Source of the DNA: Kitasatospora sp. GAS204B | Lineage (GTDB): Bacteria > Actinomycetota > Actinomycetes > Streptomycetales > Streptomycetaceae | Reading direction: 5' to 3' | Assembly (NCBI RefSeq): GCF_029892155.1 | Contig: NZ_JARZAG010000002.1 | Location: 186,001 to 250,000, forward strand | DNA: 64,000 nt | Shown: one piece after another, positions 44,591 to 52,946 of the stretch | How the letters are laid out: every line of letters starts with the position of its first letter | Position numbering within the stretch: position 1 is the first letter of the stretch | Translations under genes and position numbers: made by a program | The notes under the pieces: generated by a model | Told to the model about the DNA's origin: nothing | Seen by the model: only the letters and a program-made list of their open reading frames with translations | Databases searched by the model: none

Positions 44591-45307
44591 TCAGGCCTGT
44601 TGTGGCAGGCCGAGGAAGTCGGCCAGCTGCTCGACCGCCTGTGCGAAGAACGCGTCGTTCGACTCCAGCATGCCGTCCAGCTGCCCGAAGAGCTCGAACC
44701 CGACCAGCCCGCACAACTGCGTCCAGGCGGTCACCGCCCGGGCCGCCACGCCCTGCGGCAGCTCCGGTGCCTGCTGGGCGGCCAACCGGGCCAGCGGCGC
44801 GGAGAGCGCCGGGGGCTGCGGGCCGCCGGCGGCCTGCGCCGGGCCCAGAGCGGTGGCACGGAGCACGCCGAGCACGGCGAGCGGGATCCGGGCGGCCGGC
44901 GCGAGGGCCTCCGCAGGCGCCTGGTAGCCGGGCACCGGGCTGCCGTAGAGCAGCGCGTACTCGTGCGGGCGCGCCCTGGCCCAGTCGCGCAGCGCCGAGC
45001 AGTACGCCCGCCAGCGGACCCGGGAGTCACCGCCGGGAACCCCACCACCCACCACCGCCACCGCGCGCTCGACCGCCTCGGCCAGCTCGCTCCGGGCGTC
45101 CGCGATCAGCGCGGTCAGCAGCTCGTCCCGGCTCGGGAAGTACCGGTAGAGCGCCGAGGAGGCCATCCCGAGCTCCCGCGCGACGGCCCGCAGCGAGAGC
45201 CGCTGGGCACCGTCCCGCGCCAGCTGGCGCCGCGCCTCGCGCTTGATCTCCCTGGTGAGTTCCGCCCGCGCCCGCTCCCGGGCCCCTCGAATCGCCGCAG
45301 CCGCCAT
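44591..45307 (-). CDS. TetR-family transcriptional regulator
   Basis: A 238-residue regulator with an N-terminal HTH (LSLRAVARELGMASSALYRY, FPSRDELLTALIADARSELA) and a C-terminal WHG-type ligand domain (WRAYCSALRDWARARPHEYA, TAWTQLCGLVGFELFGQLDG). It is unusual only in the long Ala/Arg-rich N-terminus. The start is ATG 45307; the open frame extends to 46045 through the divergent GNAT gene but is a shadow. The regulated gene may be the divergent GNAT. Confidence 0.88.
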   Translation of the reverse strand: MAAAAIRGARERARAELTREIKREARRQLARDGAQRLSLRAVARELGMASSALYRYFPSRDELLTALIADARSELAEAVERAVAVVGGGVPGGDSRVRWRAYCSALRDWARARPHEYALLYGSPVPGYQAPAEALAPAARIPLAVLGVLRATALGPAQAAGGPQPPALSAPLARLAAQQAPELPQGVAARAVTAWTQLCGLVGFELFGQLDGMLESNDAFFAQAVEQLADFLGLPQQA

Positions 45308-45421
45308 GCCGCCCAGCCTGCCAGGCCACCGGCGAGCACACCGCTCTCGCCCCGGCCCGGCGCGGCGGCCGCCCGGCACCCGTGCCGCCGGCTCCGAGCC
45401 GGATCTTGGCACACTGGTTCG

Positions 45422-45934
45422 ATGGACATCCTCATCCGCACCGCGACCGCAGCAGATCTCGACCCCGCGGGCGCGCTGACCGTCGAGGCCTTCGTCGGCG
45501 ATGGCCACACCCAGCCCGGCACCCCGTACGTCCCGCTGCTCGCCGACGCCCACCGCCGCGCCACCGAAGCCGAACTGCTGGTCGCCGTCGACCCCGCCGA
45601 CCTCTCCGCCGGCCCCACCGGACGGGTCCTCGGCTGCGTCACCTTCGCCGTCGGCGGCACCGAATGGGCCGACATCGCCACCCCCGAGGAGGGCGAGATA
45701 CGGATGCTGGCCGCCTCCCCCGCCGCCCGCGGCCGCGGCGTCGGCGAGGCCCTGGTCCGCACCTGCGTCCAGCGCAGCCTCGACCTCGGCCTGACCGGGA
45801 TGGCCTTCTCCACCCGCCCCGGCATGAAGGCCGCCCACCGCATCTACGAGCGGGTCGGCTTCCGGCGCGCCCCGGAGCGGGACTGGTACCCGCGGCCGGA
45901 GATCGAACTGTGGGTGTACAGCCTGTCCTTCTGA
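45422..45934 (+). CDS. GNAT family N-acetyltransferase
   Basis: A 170-residue GNAT: MDILIRTATAADLDPAGALT, the acetyl-CoA motif EIRMLAASPAARGRGVGEAL, then GMAFSTRPGMKAAHRIYERV. ATG 45422 is divergent from the TetR gene with 114 bp between, suggesting it may be controlled by that regulator. The substrate is unknown. Confidence 0.87.
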   Translation: MDILIRTATAADLDPAGALTVEAFVGDGHTQPGTPYVPLLADAHRRATEAELLVAVDPADLSAGPTGRVLGCVTFAVGGTEWADIATPEEGEIRMLAASPAARGRGVGEALVRTCVQRSLDLGLTGMAFSTRPGMKAAHRIYERVGFRRAPERDWYPRPEIELWVYSLSF

Positions 45935-46127
45935 CCGTCGGTCGAACGACGGAGTCGGTCCCCCCGTCCGCGTTCCCGCCGAGCCGGCGGCCGCCGGCGG
46001 TGCGGACGACGGACCGTGCCCCGGGGCTGCGTTGACACCCGCCACCGCCGGCCCCGGCGGAGCTGTGCGGAACAGAGTTCGGCCCTAACGATTGGGGCCG
46101 CGCGGATCATGTTCTAGCATCCGGTCT

Positions 46128-47366
46128 ATGACTGACGGCACGGAACACCGGGGAGAGTCCGCCGCCCCCGCCCAGCAGCCCGCGTTCCCCTCGCAGGAGC
46201 GGGGGACGGACGCGGCCGGGACAGCACCGGGCGCACCCGGTGCGTACGGCTACCCGCAGCCCCCGACCCTGCCGGAGGCCCAGCCGCCCTACGGCTACCC
46301 GCAGCCCGGCAACCCCTACGCGCAGCAGCAACCCGCGCAGGCCGGCCCCGCGGCTCCCGCCGGCGCCCAGCAGCCGGCACCCACGCCGTTCCCGGCGCCC
46401 GCGTTCGCCGCGCAGCCGCAGCCCGGGCCGCCGCCGGCCCAGAACTCCCTGCTGCCCGCCGGGCAGGCCCCGGACTGGGAGGCGATGGCCAGCCGGAACG
46501 AGAGCCAGGCCCGGCGCAAGCGACGGATGCTGACGATCGGCATCGTGGTGGTCGCCTGCGTGCTCGGCGTCGGCGCCGGCACTCTGGTGATCAGCGGTCT
46601 GGGCAAGGGCGGTGGCAAGCCGAAGGTCGTCACGACCGGTGCCGCTTCCCCGTCGGCACACCCCAACTCCACGCTGCCGGCCAGCTCGCCGACCGTGCCC
46701 GGCCAGCCGAACCTGCTCGCCGACCACTCCGGCCAGGCCAACGTGGCGCTCGGTCCGGACTCCCAGGTGAACCAGGTCACCGGCGGCTACGCGGTGCGGT
46801 TCAAGGCCGACAGCAACTCCTTCGCGCAGTCCGCCAACCAGGTGGTGGACGTGACCCGGAGCTTCAGCGTCTCGGCCTGGGTGGAGAACGAGGCGGCCGA
46901 CGGTCCGCGGATCGCGATCAGCCAGGGTGACGGGGTGTCGTACTCCTTCGAACTCGGACTCGACGCGGCGAACGGCCAGAAGAGCTGGGTCTTCCGGGTC
47001 CAGACCGCCGACGGCGGAAACGACAGCAGCGCGGTGCAGGCTTCGTCGGCGAGCGCCTCCGCGGTCGGCCAGTGGTCGCTGCTGACCGGCGTCTACGACG
47101 CCAACCTGCACAGCATCACGCTCTACGTCAACGGGCAGCCCGCCCAGACCACTCCGCTCCCGGGCGCCGGCGCGGTCTGGGCCGGTCCCGGTCCGCTGCA
47201 GTTGGGGCGCAGCCGCGAGCACGCCCAGTGGGGCAGCATGTGGGCCGGTGTGATCGGCCACATCCTGGTCTGGGACCAGGCGCTGAGCCCGACCCAGGTG
47301 GCGGACCTGAAGAACGGCGGCACCGGCCAGTCCGCGAAGCCGATCGCCTCCTGGCTGGTCGGCTGA
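46128..47366 (+). CDS. Membrane-anchored LamG/concanavalin A-like domain protein
   Basis: A 412-residue protein. Residues 1-120 are Pro/Gln-rich and probably cytoplasmic, with repeated YGYPQP. A membrane span lies near 143-163 (MLTIGIVVVACVLGVGAGTL), then a short linker and an extracellular LamG-like jelly roll (FSVSAWVENEAADGPRIAIS, WSLLTGVYDANLHSITLYVN, GPLQLGRSREHAQWGSMWAG). Such domains bind glycans or proteins at the surface. It precedes the polysaccharide genes, and a surface role fits. Confidence 0.8.
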   Translation: MTDGTEHRGESAAPAQQPAFPSQERGTDAAGTAPGAPGAYGYPQPPTLPEAQPPYGYPQPGNPYAQQQPAQAGPAAPAGAQQPAPTPFPAPAFAAQPQPGPPPAQNSLLPAGQAPDWEAMASRNESQARRKRRMLTIGIVVVACVLGVGAGTLVISGLGKGGGKPKVVTTGAASPSAHPNSTLPASSPTVPGQPNLLADHSGQANVALGPDSQVNQVTGGYAVRFKADSNSFAQSANQVVDVTRSFSVSAWVENEAADGPRIAISQGDGVSYSFELGLDAANGQKSWVFRVQTADGGNDSSAVQASSASASAVGQWSLLTGVYDANLHSITLYVNGQPAQTTPLPGAGAVWAGPGPLQLGRSREHAQWGSMWAGVIGHILVWDQALSPTQVADLKNGGTGQSAKPIASWLVG

Positions 47367-47380
47367 GCCGCACGGCCTTC

Positions 47381-47414
47381 GGGCAGCCGGGCGACCGCGG
47401 TCGCCCGGCTGCCC
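47381..47414. terminator. Perfect 34-bp palindrome after the LamG gene
   Basis: GGGCAGCCGGGCGACC, GC, then the exact complement, so the whole element is self-complementary. It lies 14 bp after the stop. A terminator is the simplest reading. Confidence 0.75.
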
Positions 47415-47708
47415 GGCCGTCAGCGGTCGGTCGAGCAGGCGTCGGCGAGCGCCCGGGAAATCAACGGCTTCCGCCGGTCGCCGTACGGCGCACCGCGTCT
47501 GAGGCCTGGTCAGCCCGCTGATCGCCCGACGATCCCGCCAGCGGATGGGGTTGACAGATGATCGGGACATAAGCATGGGCTAAAGTGACGGTCCGCGGGG
47601 GCCGCAATCACCTGCCGTGACGGCAGTCGCACCAGGGCCACCCGCAGACCATCGGGGCGCAGCAGCGCTGCCGCCCCATCCGCAGCAGCCGCATACCGGG
47701 GGCCTTTC
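47415..47708. promoter_or_regulatory. Upstream region of the polysaccharide cluster
   Basis: No gene is seen in this stretch. TTGACA at 47551-47556 and TAAAGT at 47581-47586 are promoter-like, but their 24-bp spacing is too long for one simple promoter. A GC-rich leader of about 120 bp precedes the GTG start at 47709. Confidence 0.4.
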
Positions 47709-48617
47709 GTGAACACGCTGTCGATCGTCATACCAGCGCTCAACGAGGCCCCCAACCTGGCCACGGTGATGGCTTCCGTGCCGGTCGACGCGCTCGCCGA
47801 GGCCGGCTGGCAGACCGAGATCCTGGTGGTCGACAACGCCTCCACCGACGACACCGCCGAGGTGGCCCGCTCCCTCGGGGCCCGGGTGGTCTCGCAGCCC
47901 GCCCGCGGCTACGGCAACGCCTACCTGGCCGGGTTCACGGCCGCCAGCGGCGACGTGATCGCCACCGGGGACGCCGACTGCACCTACCCGTTCGACGCGC
48001 TACCGCAGTTGCTGCGGACCCTGGTCGAGCAGGACGTCGAGTTCCTGACCACCGATCGACTGGGCCGGGAGAACCGCGAGGCGATGAAGCGCTCGCACAC
48101 CATGGCGAACCACGCGCTCAGCGCGCTGAGCCGGCTGCTCTTCCGCAACGGGCTGCGCGACTCGCAGTCCGGCATGTGGATCTTCCGGCGGCACGTCTGG
48201 CACGGACTCGACGTCCGCTCCACCGGAATGGCCTTCTCCCAGGAGATCAAGAACGCCGCCACCCGTGCCGGCTACCGCTTCCTGGAGGTGCCGATCGAGT
48301 ACCGCCAGCGCGGTGGCGAGGTGAAGCTGAACGCGCTGCCGGACGGCGTGGCGAACCTGCGCCAGCTCTTCGAGCACCGCTTCCGCCGGTCGACCCAGCC
48401 TGGTGCTGAGCAGCCTGGTGCGGAGCAGCCGATTCCGGAGCAGCGCGGCGCGGAGCAGCGCGATGTGGCGCGGCCGGACGCGGAGCAGTCGGATCCGGAG
48501 CAGCCGAGCGTGGAGCAGTCGGGTCCGGAACAGCCCGGCGCCGAGCAGTCCGGCGCAGGCCGGCCGGATCAAGGGCAGGTCGCGCTTCCGACGCAGCGTA
48601 AGTTCGAGTCGGTATGA
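47709..48617 (+). CDS. Family 2 glycosyltransferase with a pentapeptide-repeat tail
   Basis: A 302-residue GT2 enzyme of the dolichol/polyprenyl-phosphate sugar transferase type. LSIVIPALNEAPNLATVMAS and VVDNASTDDTAEVARS bind the nucleotide sugar, and GDADCTYPFD (D88, D90) is the metal site. Residues 231-280 are ten five-residue units of the form xxxEQ. No C-terminal membrane domain is seen. It starts with GTG and overlaps the next gene by 4 bp. It probably makes a lipid-linked sugar for the cluster. Confidence 0.87.
   Translation: MNTLSIVIPALNEAPNLATVMASVPVDALAEAGWQTEILVVDNASTDDTAEVARSLGARVVSQPARGYGNAYLAGFTAASGDVIATGDADCTYPFDALPQLLRTLVEQDVEFLTTDRLGRENREAMKRSHTMANHALSALSRLLFRNGLRDSQSGMWIFRRHVWHGLDVRSTGMAFSQEIKNAATRAGYRFLEVPIEYRQRGGEVKLNALPDGVANLRQLFEHRFRRSTQPGAEQPGAEQPIPEQRGAEQRDVARPDAEQSDPEQPSVEQSGPEQPGAEQSGAGRPDQGQVALPTQRKFESV
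48399..48548 (+). repeat. 15-bp coding repeat, ten units (xxxEQ)
   Basis: Ten consecutive 15-bp units encode PGAEQ-type pentapeptides at the C-terminus of the GT2 protein. Units vary in the first three residues while GAGCAG is mostly kept. Confidence 0.85.
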
Positions 48618-49285
48618 GCAGAGGACGGGATGAACCGGGCAAAGCGGCAGCGGGGGAGCGACCAGCCGCGCGAGCGTCCGTCGACGCCGACCCCGATCAG
48701 CCCGACGGCGCCACCGCGCAGGCTCGGGAGCAGGACCCGGAGCAGGCCGAGGCCCCCGACGAGGACCAGGCCGAGGACCAGGCCCCCGAGTCGCCCACGC
48801 CCCGCCCCGCCCGGGGTTCGGCCTCCCGCCGGGGACGCCGGCGGCGGGGGGCGGGCCCGCGCACCAAGGTCGCCGCCGCGCTGCTGGCCGTGCTCGCGCT
48901 GGTCGGTCTGGGCGGCTGGCTCTGGTCGGTCCCCACCCTGCGCTCCCAGGTGCTCGACTCCTTCACCGAGCGCGGCAGCTCCTTCACCGAGCTCTACTTC
49001 ACCACGGACCCCACCATCCAGGGCGCCACCGTGGTGGTACCGATCACGGTGACCGACCACGGCACGGGTGCCCGGTCCTATCAACTGAAGGTGACGCTAG
49101 AATCCCCGAACGGTTCGGCTTCGGCCACCGACACGGTGAGCCTGGTACCGAAGGACGGCACCCCGGTGCCAGTCGTCGTGCGCCTGCAGACGAATGACGC
49201 TGCGGCCATGGTGCGGGTCGACCTGCTGGGCCATCCGCAGACCCTGCACTTCCACTTCGGGAAGCAGCCGACCGCCAACCCCTGA
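48614..49285 (+). CDS. Single-span membrane protein with an extracellular beta domain, unknown
   Basis: A 223-residue protein. The first about 80 residues are charged and Pro/Glu-rich (EQDPEQAEAPDEDQAEDQAP), then Arg-rich. A membrane span follows near 86-104 (VAAALLAVLALVGLGGWLW). The outside part reads ATVVVPITVTDHGTGARSYQ and DTVSLVPKDGTPVPVVVRLQ, a beta-sandwich-like pattern also seen in DUF1616-type proteins. It overlaps the GT2 gene by 4 bp. It may help organise the polysaccharide machinery. Confidence 0.7.
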   Translation: MSRGRDEPGKAAAGERPAARASVDADPDQPDGATAQAREQDPEQAEAPDEDQAEDQAPESPTPRPARGSASRRGRRRRGAGPRTKVAAALLAVLALVGLGGWLWSVPTLRSQVLDSFTERGSSFTELYFTTDPTIQGATVVVPITVTDHGTGARSYQLKVTLESPNGSASATDTVSLVPKDGTPVPVVVRLQTNDAAAMVRVDLLGHPQTLHFHFGKQPTANP

Positions 49286-49302
49286 GCCCTGGAACCTCCC
49301 TG

Positions 49303-50463
49303 ATGCGCACGATCCTGCAGGTCACCCCCTACTACCCGCCCCACCTGGGCGGGTTGGAGCGCGTGGTGCAGCACCTGGCGCACGAGCTGGCACCGCGGCA
49401 CCGGGTGCGGGTGGTCACCACCACGCTCGGGGCGGGCGGCTCCGGGCGGCTCGCCACGGCGGACGGCGTGACGGTCCGCCGGCACCGCGCCCTCGAGCTG
49501 GCGCACACCCCGCTGGCCCCCGGCCTGCCCGGTTCCCTGCTGCGCGCACCCCGCTCAGCCGTGCTGCACCTGCACTGCGCGCACGCCTTGCTGCCGGAGC
49601 TGGTCGCGCTGACCGCCCGGCTGCGCGGGCAGCGCTACCTGCTCCACTTCCACCTGGACGTCGATGCCTCGGGGCCGCTCGGCCGGTTGCTGCCGCTCTA
49701 CAAGAAGCACCTCTTCGGCCGGGTGCTGCGTGGCGCGGCCGCGGTGGCGGTACTGACCGAGGCCCAGGGCGAGTTCGTCCGCGCGACCTACCGGGTCCCC
49801 GCCGAGCGGATCTTCGTCGTGCCCAACGGGGTGGGCGAGGAGTACTTCATGGCCCCCCGCCCGGCCTCCCGCCCGGCCTCCCGCGCGGAGCACGGCGAGC
49901 CGCTGCGGCTGCTCTTCGTCGGGCGGCTGGGCGCGCAGAAGAACGTCGCCCGGCTGCTGACCGCGCTGAGCCTGGTGCGCGAGCCAGTGCGGCTGCGCGT
50001 CGTCGGGGACGGCGAGTTGCGCGGGCAGCTGGTCGAGCAGGCGGCCCGGCTAGGGCTGGGCGAGCGGGTGGAGTTCGCCGGCGGGCTGCTCGGCGCCGAG
50101 TTGCTGGACGCCTACGCCCGGGCGGACGCCTTCGTGCTGCCCTCCGACAAGGAGGGCATGCCGCTGGCCGTGCTGGAGGCGATGGCCGCGGCGCTGCCGG
50201 TGCTGGCCACCGAAGTGCCCGGGAGCGCGGAACTGGTGCGCGGCGTCGGCCTGCTGGCCGCCCCGGAGCCGGCCGCACTGGCCGCCGCGATCGACCGGCT
50301 GGCCGGCGATGCCGAGCTGCGGGCGCAGTTGGCCGAGCGCAGCGCCGAGACGGCGCGGCGGTACTCCTGGGCTGCGGTGGCCGAGCGGGTCGAGCAGATC
50401 TACGACGCGGTCTTCGGCATCGCGACACCGACCAGCACAGCGCCGACCGGGGCGGCCGGATGA
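49303..50463 (+). CDS. Family 4 glycosyltransferase (A)
   Basis: A 386-residue GT-B enzyme: MRTILQVTPYYPPHLGGLER at the acceptor side, VVPNGVGEEYF at the hinge, LLFVGRLGAQKNVARLL and the E-x7-E-type SDKEGMPLAVLEAMAAALPV near 280 for nucleotide-sugar binding. It carries a small RPAS duplication near residue 188. It should add a hexose to a lipid-linked intermediate. The stop overlaps the next start by 4 bp. Confidence 0.9.
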   Translation: MRTILQVTPYYPPHLGGLERVVQHLAHELAPRHRVRVVTTTLGAGGSGRLATADGVTVRRHRALELAHTPLAPGLPGSLLRAPRSAVLHLHCAHALLPELVALTARLRGQRYLLHFHLDVDASGPLGRLLPLYKKHLFGRVLRGAAAVAVLTEAQGEFVRATYRVPAERIFVVPNGVGEEYFMAPRPASRPASRAEHGEPLRLLFVGRLGAQKNVARLLTALSLVREPVRLRVVGDGELRGQLVEQAARLGLGERVEFAGGLLGAELLDAYARADAFVLPSDKEGMPLAVLEAMAAALPVLATEVPGSAELVRGVGLLAAPEPAALAAAIDRLAGDAELRAQLAERSAETARRYSWAAVAERVEQIYDAVFGIATPTSTAPTGAAG

Positions 50464-52946
50464 GCGCCCTCGGCACCCGCGCCGCGAAGTCCGCGCCGCC
50501 CGCCACGGGCACCCCGAGCGGACGGAGCACGCCCACCCGCTCCGGCAGCCGGCGCCGCGCGCTGCCGAGCCCGCTGACCGGCCGGCTCGGCGGCCCGCCG
50601 AGCGAGCTGCTGCGCGGCCGCCAAGCCCTGCTGCTCTCCGTCGGACTCGCCTGCGTGCTCGAGCAGCTGCCCGGCACGCCCGGACTGCTCCGCACCCTGG
50701 CCGGGTTGTGGCTGCTCTTCGGCGCCCCGACCACGCTCTGGCGCGGAACGGCAGCCAAGGCGGTCTCCGGACGCGACGCGAACCTGCTGCTCGCCGTCGG
50801 CCTGGCGGTCATCACCGACCTGGTCACCGCCCTCGGCGTCAATACGCTGCTCCCCCGGTTCGGCGACGCCCACCCGCTCACCCGCACCGCGCTGACCGGC
50901 GCCACCACGCTGGTGCTGATCGTGCTCGGCACCGTGCTGCCCGAGGAGCCACGGGCCCAGGCGCCGCCACGCCGACTCGTCGAGCGGCTGGCCGCGTTGC
51001 CGATCGGACGACGGCCACCCGGCCTGCTCCCGGTGGCGGGTCTGGGCGCGCTCACCCTGCTGCTCTCCGTCGCCGGGCCGATCCGGCTCAACAACGGCCA
51101 CCGCGGCACCGTCAGCGTGCTCGCCCTGGTCGCCATCGCGGCCCTGCTGCTCCTGCTGCTGCTCCGCCGCCGGCGCTATTCGCCGGCGGTGCTGCAGAGC
51201 GGCCTGTTCGTCGCCGCAACCGGCCTGCTGCTGCTGAACTCGCTGCGCGGCTGGTACCTGACCGGGCACGACATCCAGCGCGAGTACGAGTACTTCCGGC
51301 TCACCCTGGGCGGCTCGCTGTGGAACGTCTCCACCTACCCGGACGCCTACAACGCCTGTCTGAGCATCACCCTGCTACCGGTCAGCGTGGTGCGCCTGAC
51401 CTCGATCCAGGACATCTACGTCTTCAAGTTCGTGCTGCCGGTGCTCTTCGCGCTGACCCCGGTGATGGTCTTCCGCTCGGTGCGCAACGTCGCGCCGCAG
51501 CTGGTGGCCCTGCTGTCGGCGCTGTACTTCATGGCGTTCCCGACCTTCTTCACCGACATGACCTTCCTCGGCCGCCAGGAGGTCGCCTTCGTCCTGCTCG
51601 GCTGCGCGCTGCTGGTGCTCACCGACGCCGGACGCCCGCTGCGCGCCCGCCGGATCGCCTTCTGCGTGCTGCTCGGCGGCATCGTGCTGTCGCACTACTC
51701 GACCACCTACGTGGTGGTCGCGGTCCTCGGCATCGCGGTCGGCACCGACCTGCTCTGGCGGCTGATCAGCCGGCTGGCCGAGCGGCGCGGGCGGCGCCGA
51801 CGGCCCCGGATCGTGGGCGGGCCGCACGCCAGGTCCTTCATCACCTGGTGGATGGTGCTGCTGCCCGCCGCGGCGGCGCTGCTCTGGGCCGGCCCGGTGA
51901 CCCACACCAGCGGCCAGCTGCACAACACCCTGAGCGCCGCCTACCAGCAGCTCACCCACCTCGGGGGCGGCGGCGGCAAGAGCGGCTCATCGGACACCCG
52001 GTACAGCCTCTTCGGCGGCAACCAGGTCAGCCCGCAGCAGCGGCTGACCGCCTACCAGCAGCAGACGATCACGCAGACCGCGCAGCAGCGGGCGGCCGGC
52101 GCCTACCTGCCGCTGAAGACCGTCGAGGCCTACCCGGTCACCGCCATCGCGCCGCCGAACCTGCCGCTGACCTGGGCAGGGCAGGCGTTGAAGGCCACCG
52201 GCCTCGACGTGGTCGGCCTGAACGGGATGCTGCGCCAGGGCGCCGCCACGCTGCTCCAACTCCTCCTGCTGCTCGGGGTGGTGGTGACGCTGCGGGCCCG
52301 GCGCCGGGGATTTCGGCCGCTGCGCGACCAGGTCACCCTGACGGCCGGCGCGCTCGGGGTGATCGCCCTGCTCACCGTGGTCCCGCAACTCTCGGTCGAC
52401 TACAGCGTGCTGCGCGCCTTCCAGCAGGGCCTGTTCTTCTTCGCCCCGTTCATCGCGGCCGGCACGCTCTGGGTGGTCCGGTTCGCCGGACGGCGGGCGG
52501 TACCGATCGCCTGCGCCCTGGTCCTCGGGCTCTTCCTGGACCTGACCGGCGTGGTGCCGCAGCTGCTCGGCGGCTATCCGGCGCAGCTGCAGCTCAACAA
52601 CGCGGGCCAGTACTACGACATCTACTACCCGACCACCGAGGAGCGGCTGGCCGCCTACCGGCTGGAGCAGGACATCGCCGACCAGAAGCCGGTGCCGGTG
52701 GTCCAGGCCGAGTCCTACACCTTCGGGCGGCTGCAGACCCTGATCACCGGTCCGGCGATCGGCGACGTCTTCCCGACCGAGCTGGGCACCAATCCGTACG
52801 TCCTGTTGGGCAGCACCACGGTCCGCAGCGGCGAGGTGACCTTCTCCTACCAGGGCGACCTGGTCACCTACCGCTACCCGAAGGGCCTGCTCGACTCCAC
52901 CAAGAACGAGATCTACAGCAGCGAAGGGGCGGAGATCTACAAATGA
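50460..52946 (+). CDS. Large polytopic membrane protein, possible GT-C or polymerase
   Basis: An 828-residue protein with about 14 hydrophobic spans after a basic N-terminus. A conserved-looking outer loop RGWYLTGHDIQREYEYFRLT (about 268-287) with acidic residues resembles the catalytic loop of GT-C enzymes. A Gly/Ser-rich outer loop (LGGGGGKSGSSDTRYSLFGG) and a soluble C-terminal part of about 120 residues follow. It may polymerise or mannosylate the envelope glycan; DUF2206-type proteins look similar. It overlaps both neighbours by 4 bp. Confidence 0.75.
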   Translation: MSALGTRAAKSAPPATGTPSGRSTPTRSGSRRRALPSPLTGRLGGPPSELLRGRQALLLSVGLACVLEQLPGTPGLLRTLAGLWLLFGAPTTLWRGTAAKAVSGRDANLLLAVGLAVITDLVTALGVNTLLPRFGDAHPLTRTALTGATTLVLIVLGTVLPEEPRAQAPPRRLVERLAALPIGRRPPGLLPVAGLGALTLLLSVAGPIRLNNGHRGTVSVLALVAIAALLLLLLLRRRRYSPAVLQSGLFVAATGLLLLNSLRGWYLTGHDIQREYEYFRLTLGGSLWNVSTYPDAYNACLSITLLPVSVVRLTSIQDIYVFKFVLPVLFALTPVMVFRSVRNVAPQLVALLSALYFMAFPTFFTDMTFLGRQEVAFVLLGCALLVLTDAGRPLRARRIAFCVLLGGIVLSHYSTTYVVVAVLGIAVGTDLLWRLISRLAERRGRRRRPRIVGGPHARSFITWWMVLLPAAAALLWAGPVTHTSGQLHNTLSAAYQQLTHLGGGGGKSGSSDTRYSLFGGNQVSPQQRLTAYQQQTITQTAQQRAAGAYLPLKTVEAYPVTAIAPPNLPLTWAGQALKATGLDVVGLNGMLRQGAATLLQLLLLLGVVVTLRARRRGFRPLRDQVTLTAGALGVIALLTVVPQLSVDYSVLRAFQQGLFFFAPFIAAGTLWVVRFAGRRAVPIACALVLGLFLDLTGVVPQLLGGYPAQLQLNNAGQYYDIYYPTTEERLAAYRLEQDIADQKPVPVVQAESYTFGRLQTLITGPAIGDVFPTELGTNPYVLLGSTTVRSGEVTFSYQGDLVTYRYPKGLLDSTKNEIYSSEGAEIYK

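Noticed and set aside
47381..47414. 34-bp palindrome as an operator or replication element
   Set aside because: Its place 14 bp behind a stop codon and GC-rich stem fit a terminator better; no sister copies were noticed.
48399..48548. Regular short repeats as a possible CRISPR array
   Set aside because: The 15-bp period has no spacers, lies in frame inside a glycosyltransferase gene and encodes pentapeptides.
50309..52942. Long plus-strand frame running through the polytopic membrane gene into the GT4 gene
   Set aside because: Only the part from 52943 shows a real protein (GT4). The upstream part is Arg/Pro-rich and out of frame with the membrane protein.
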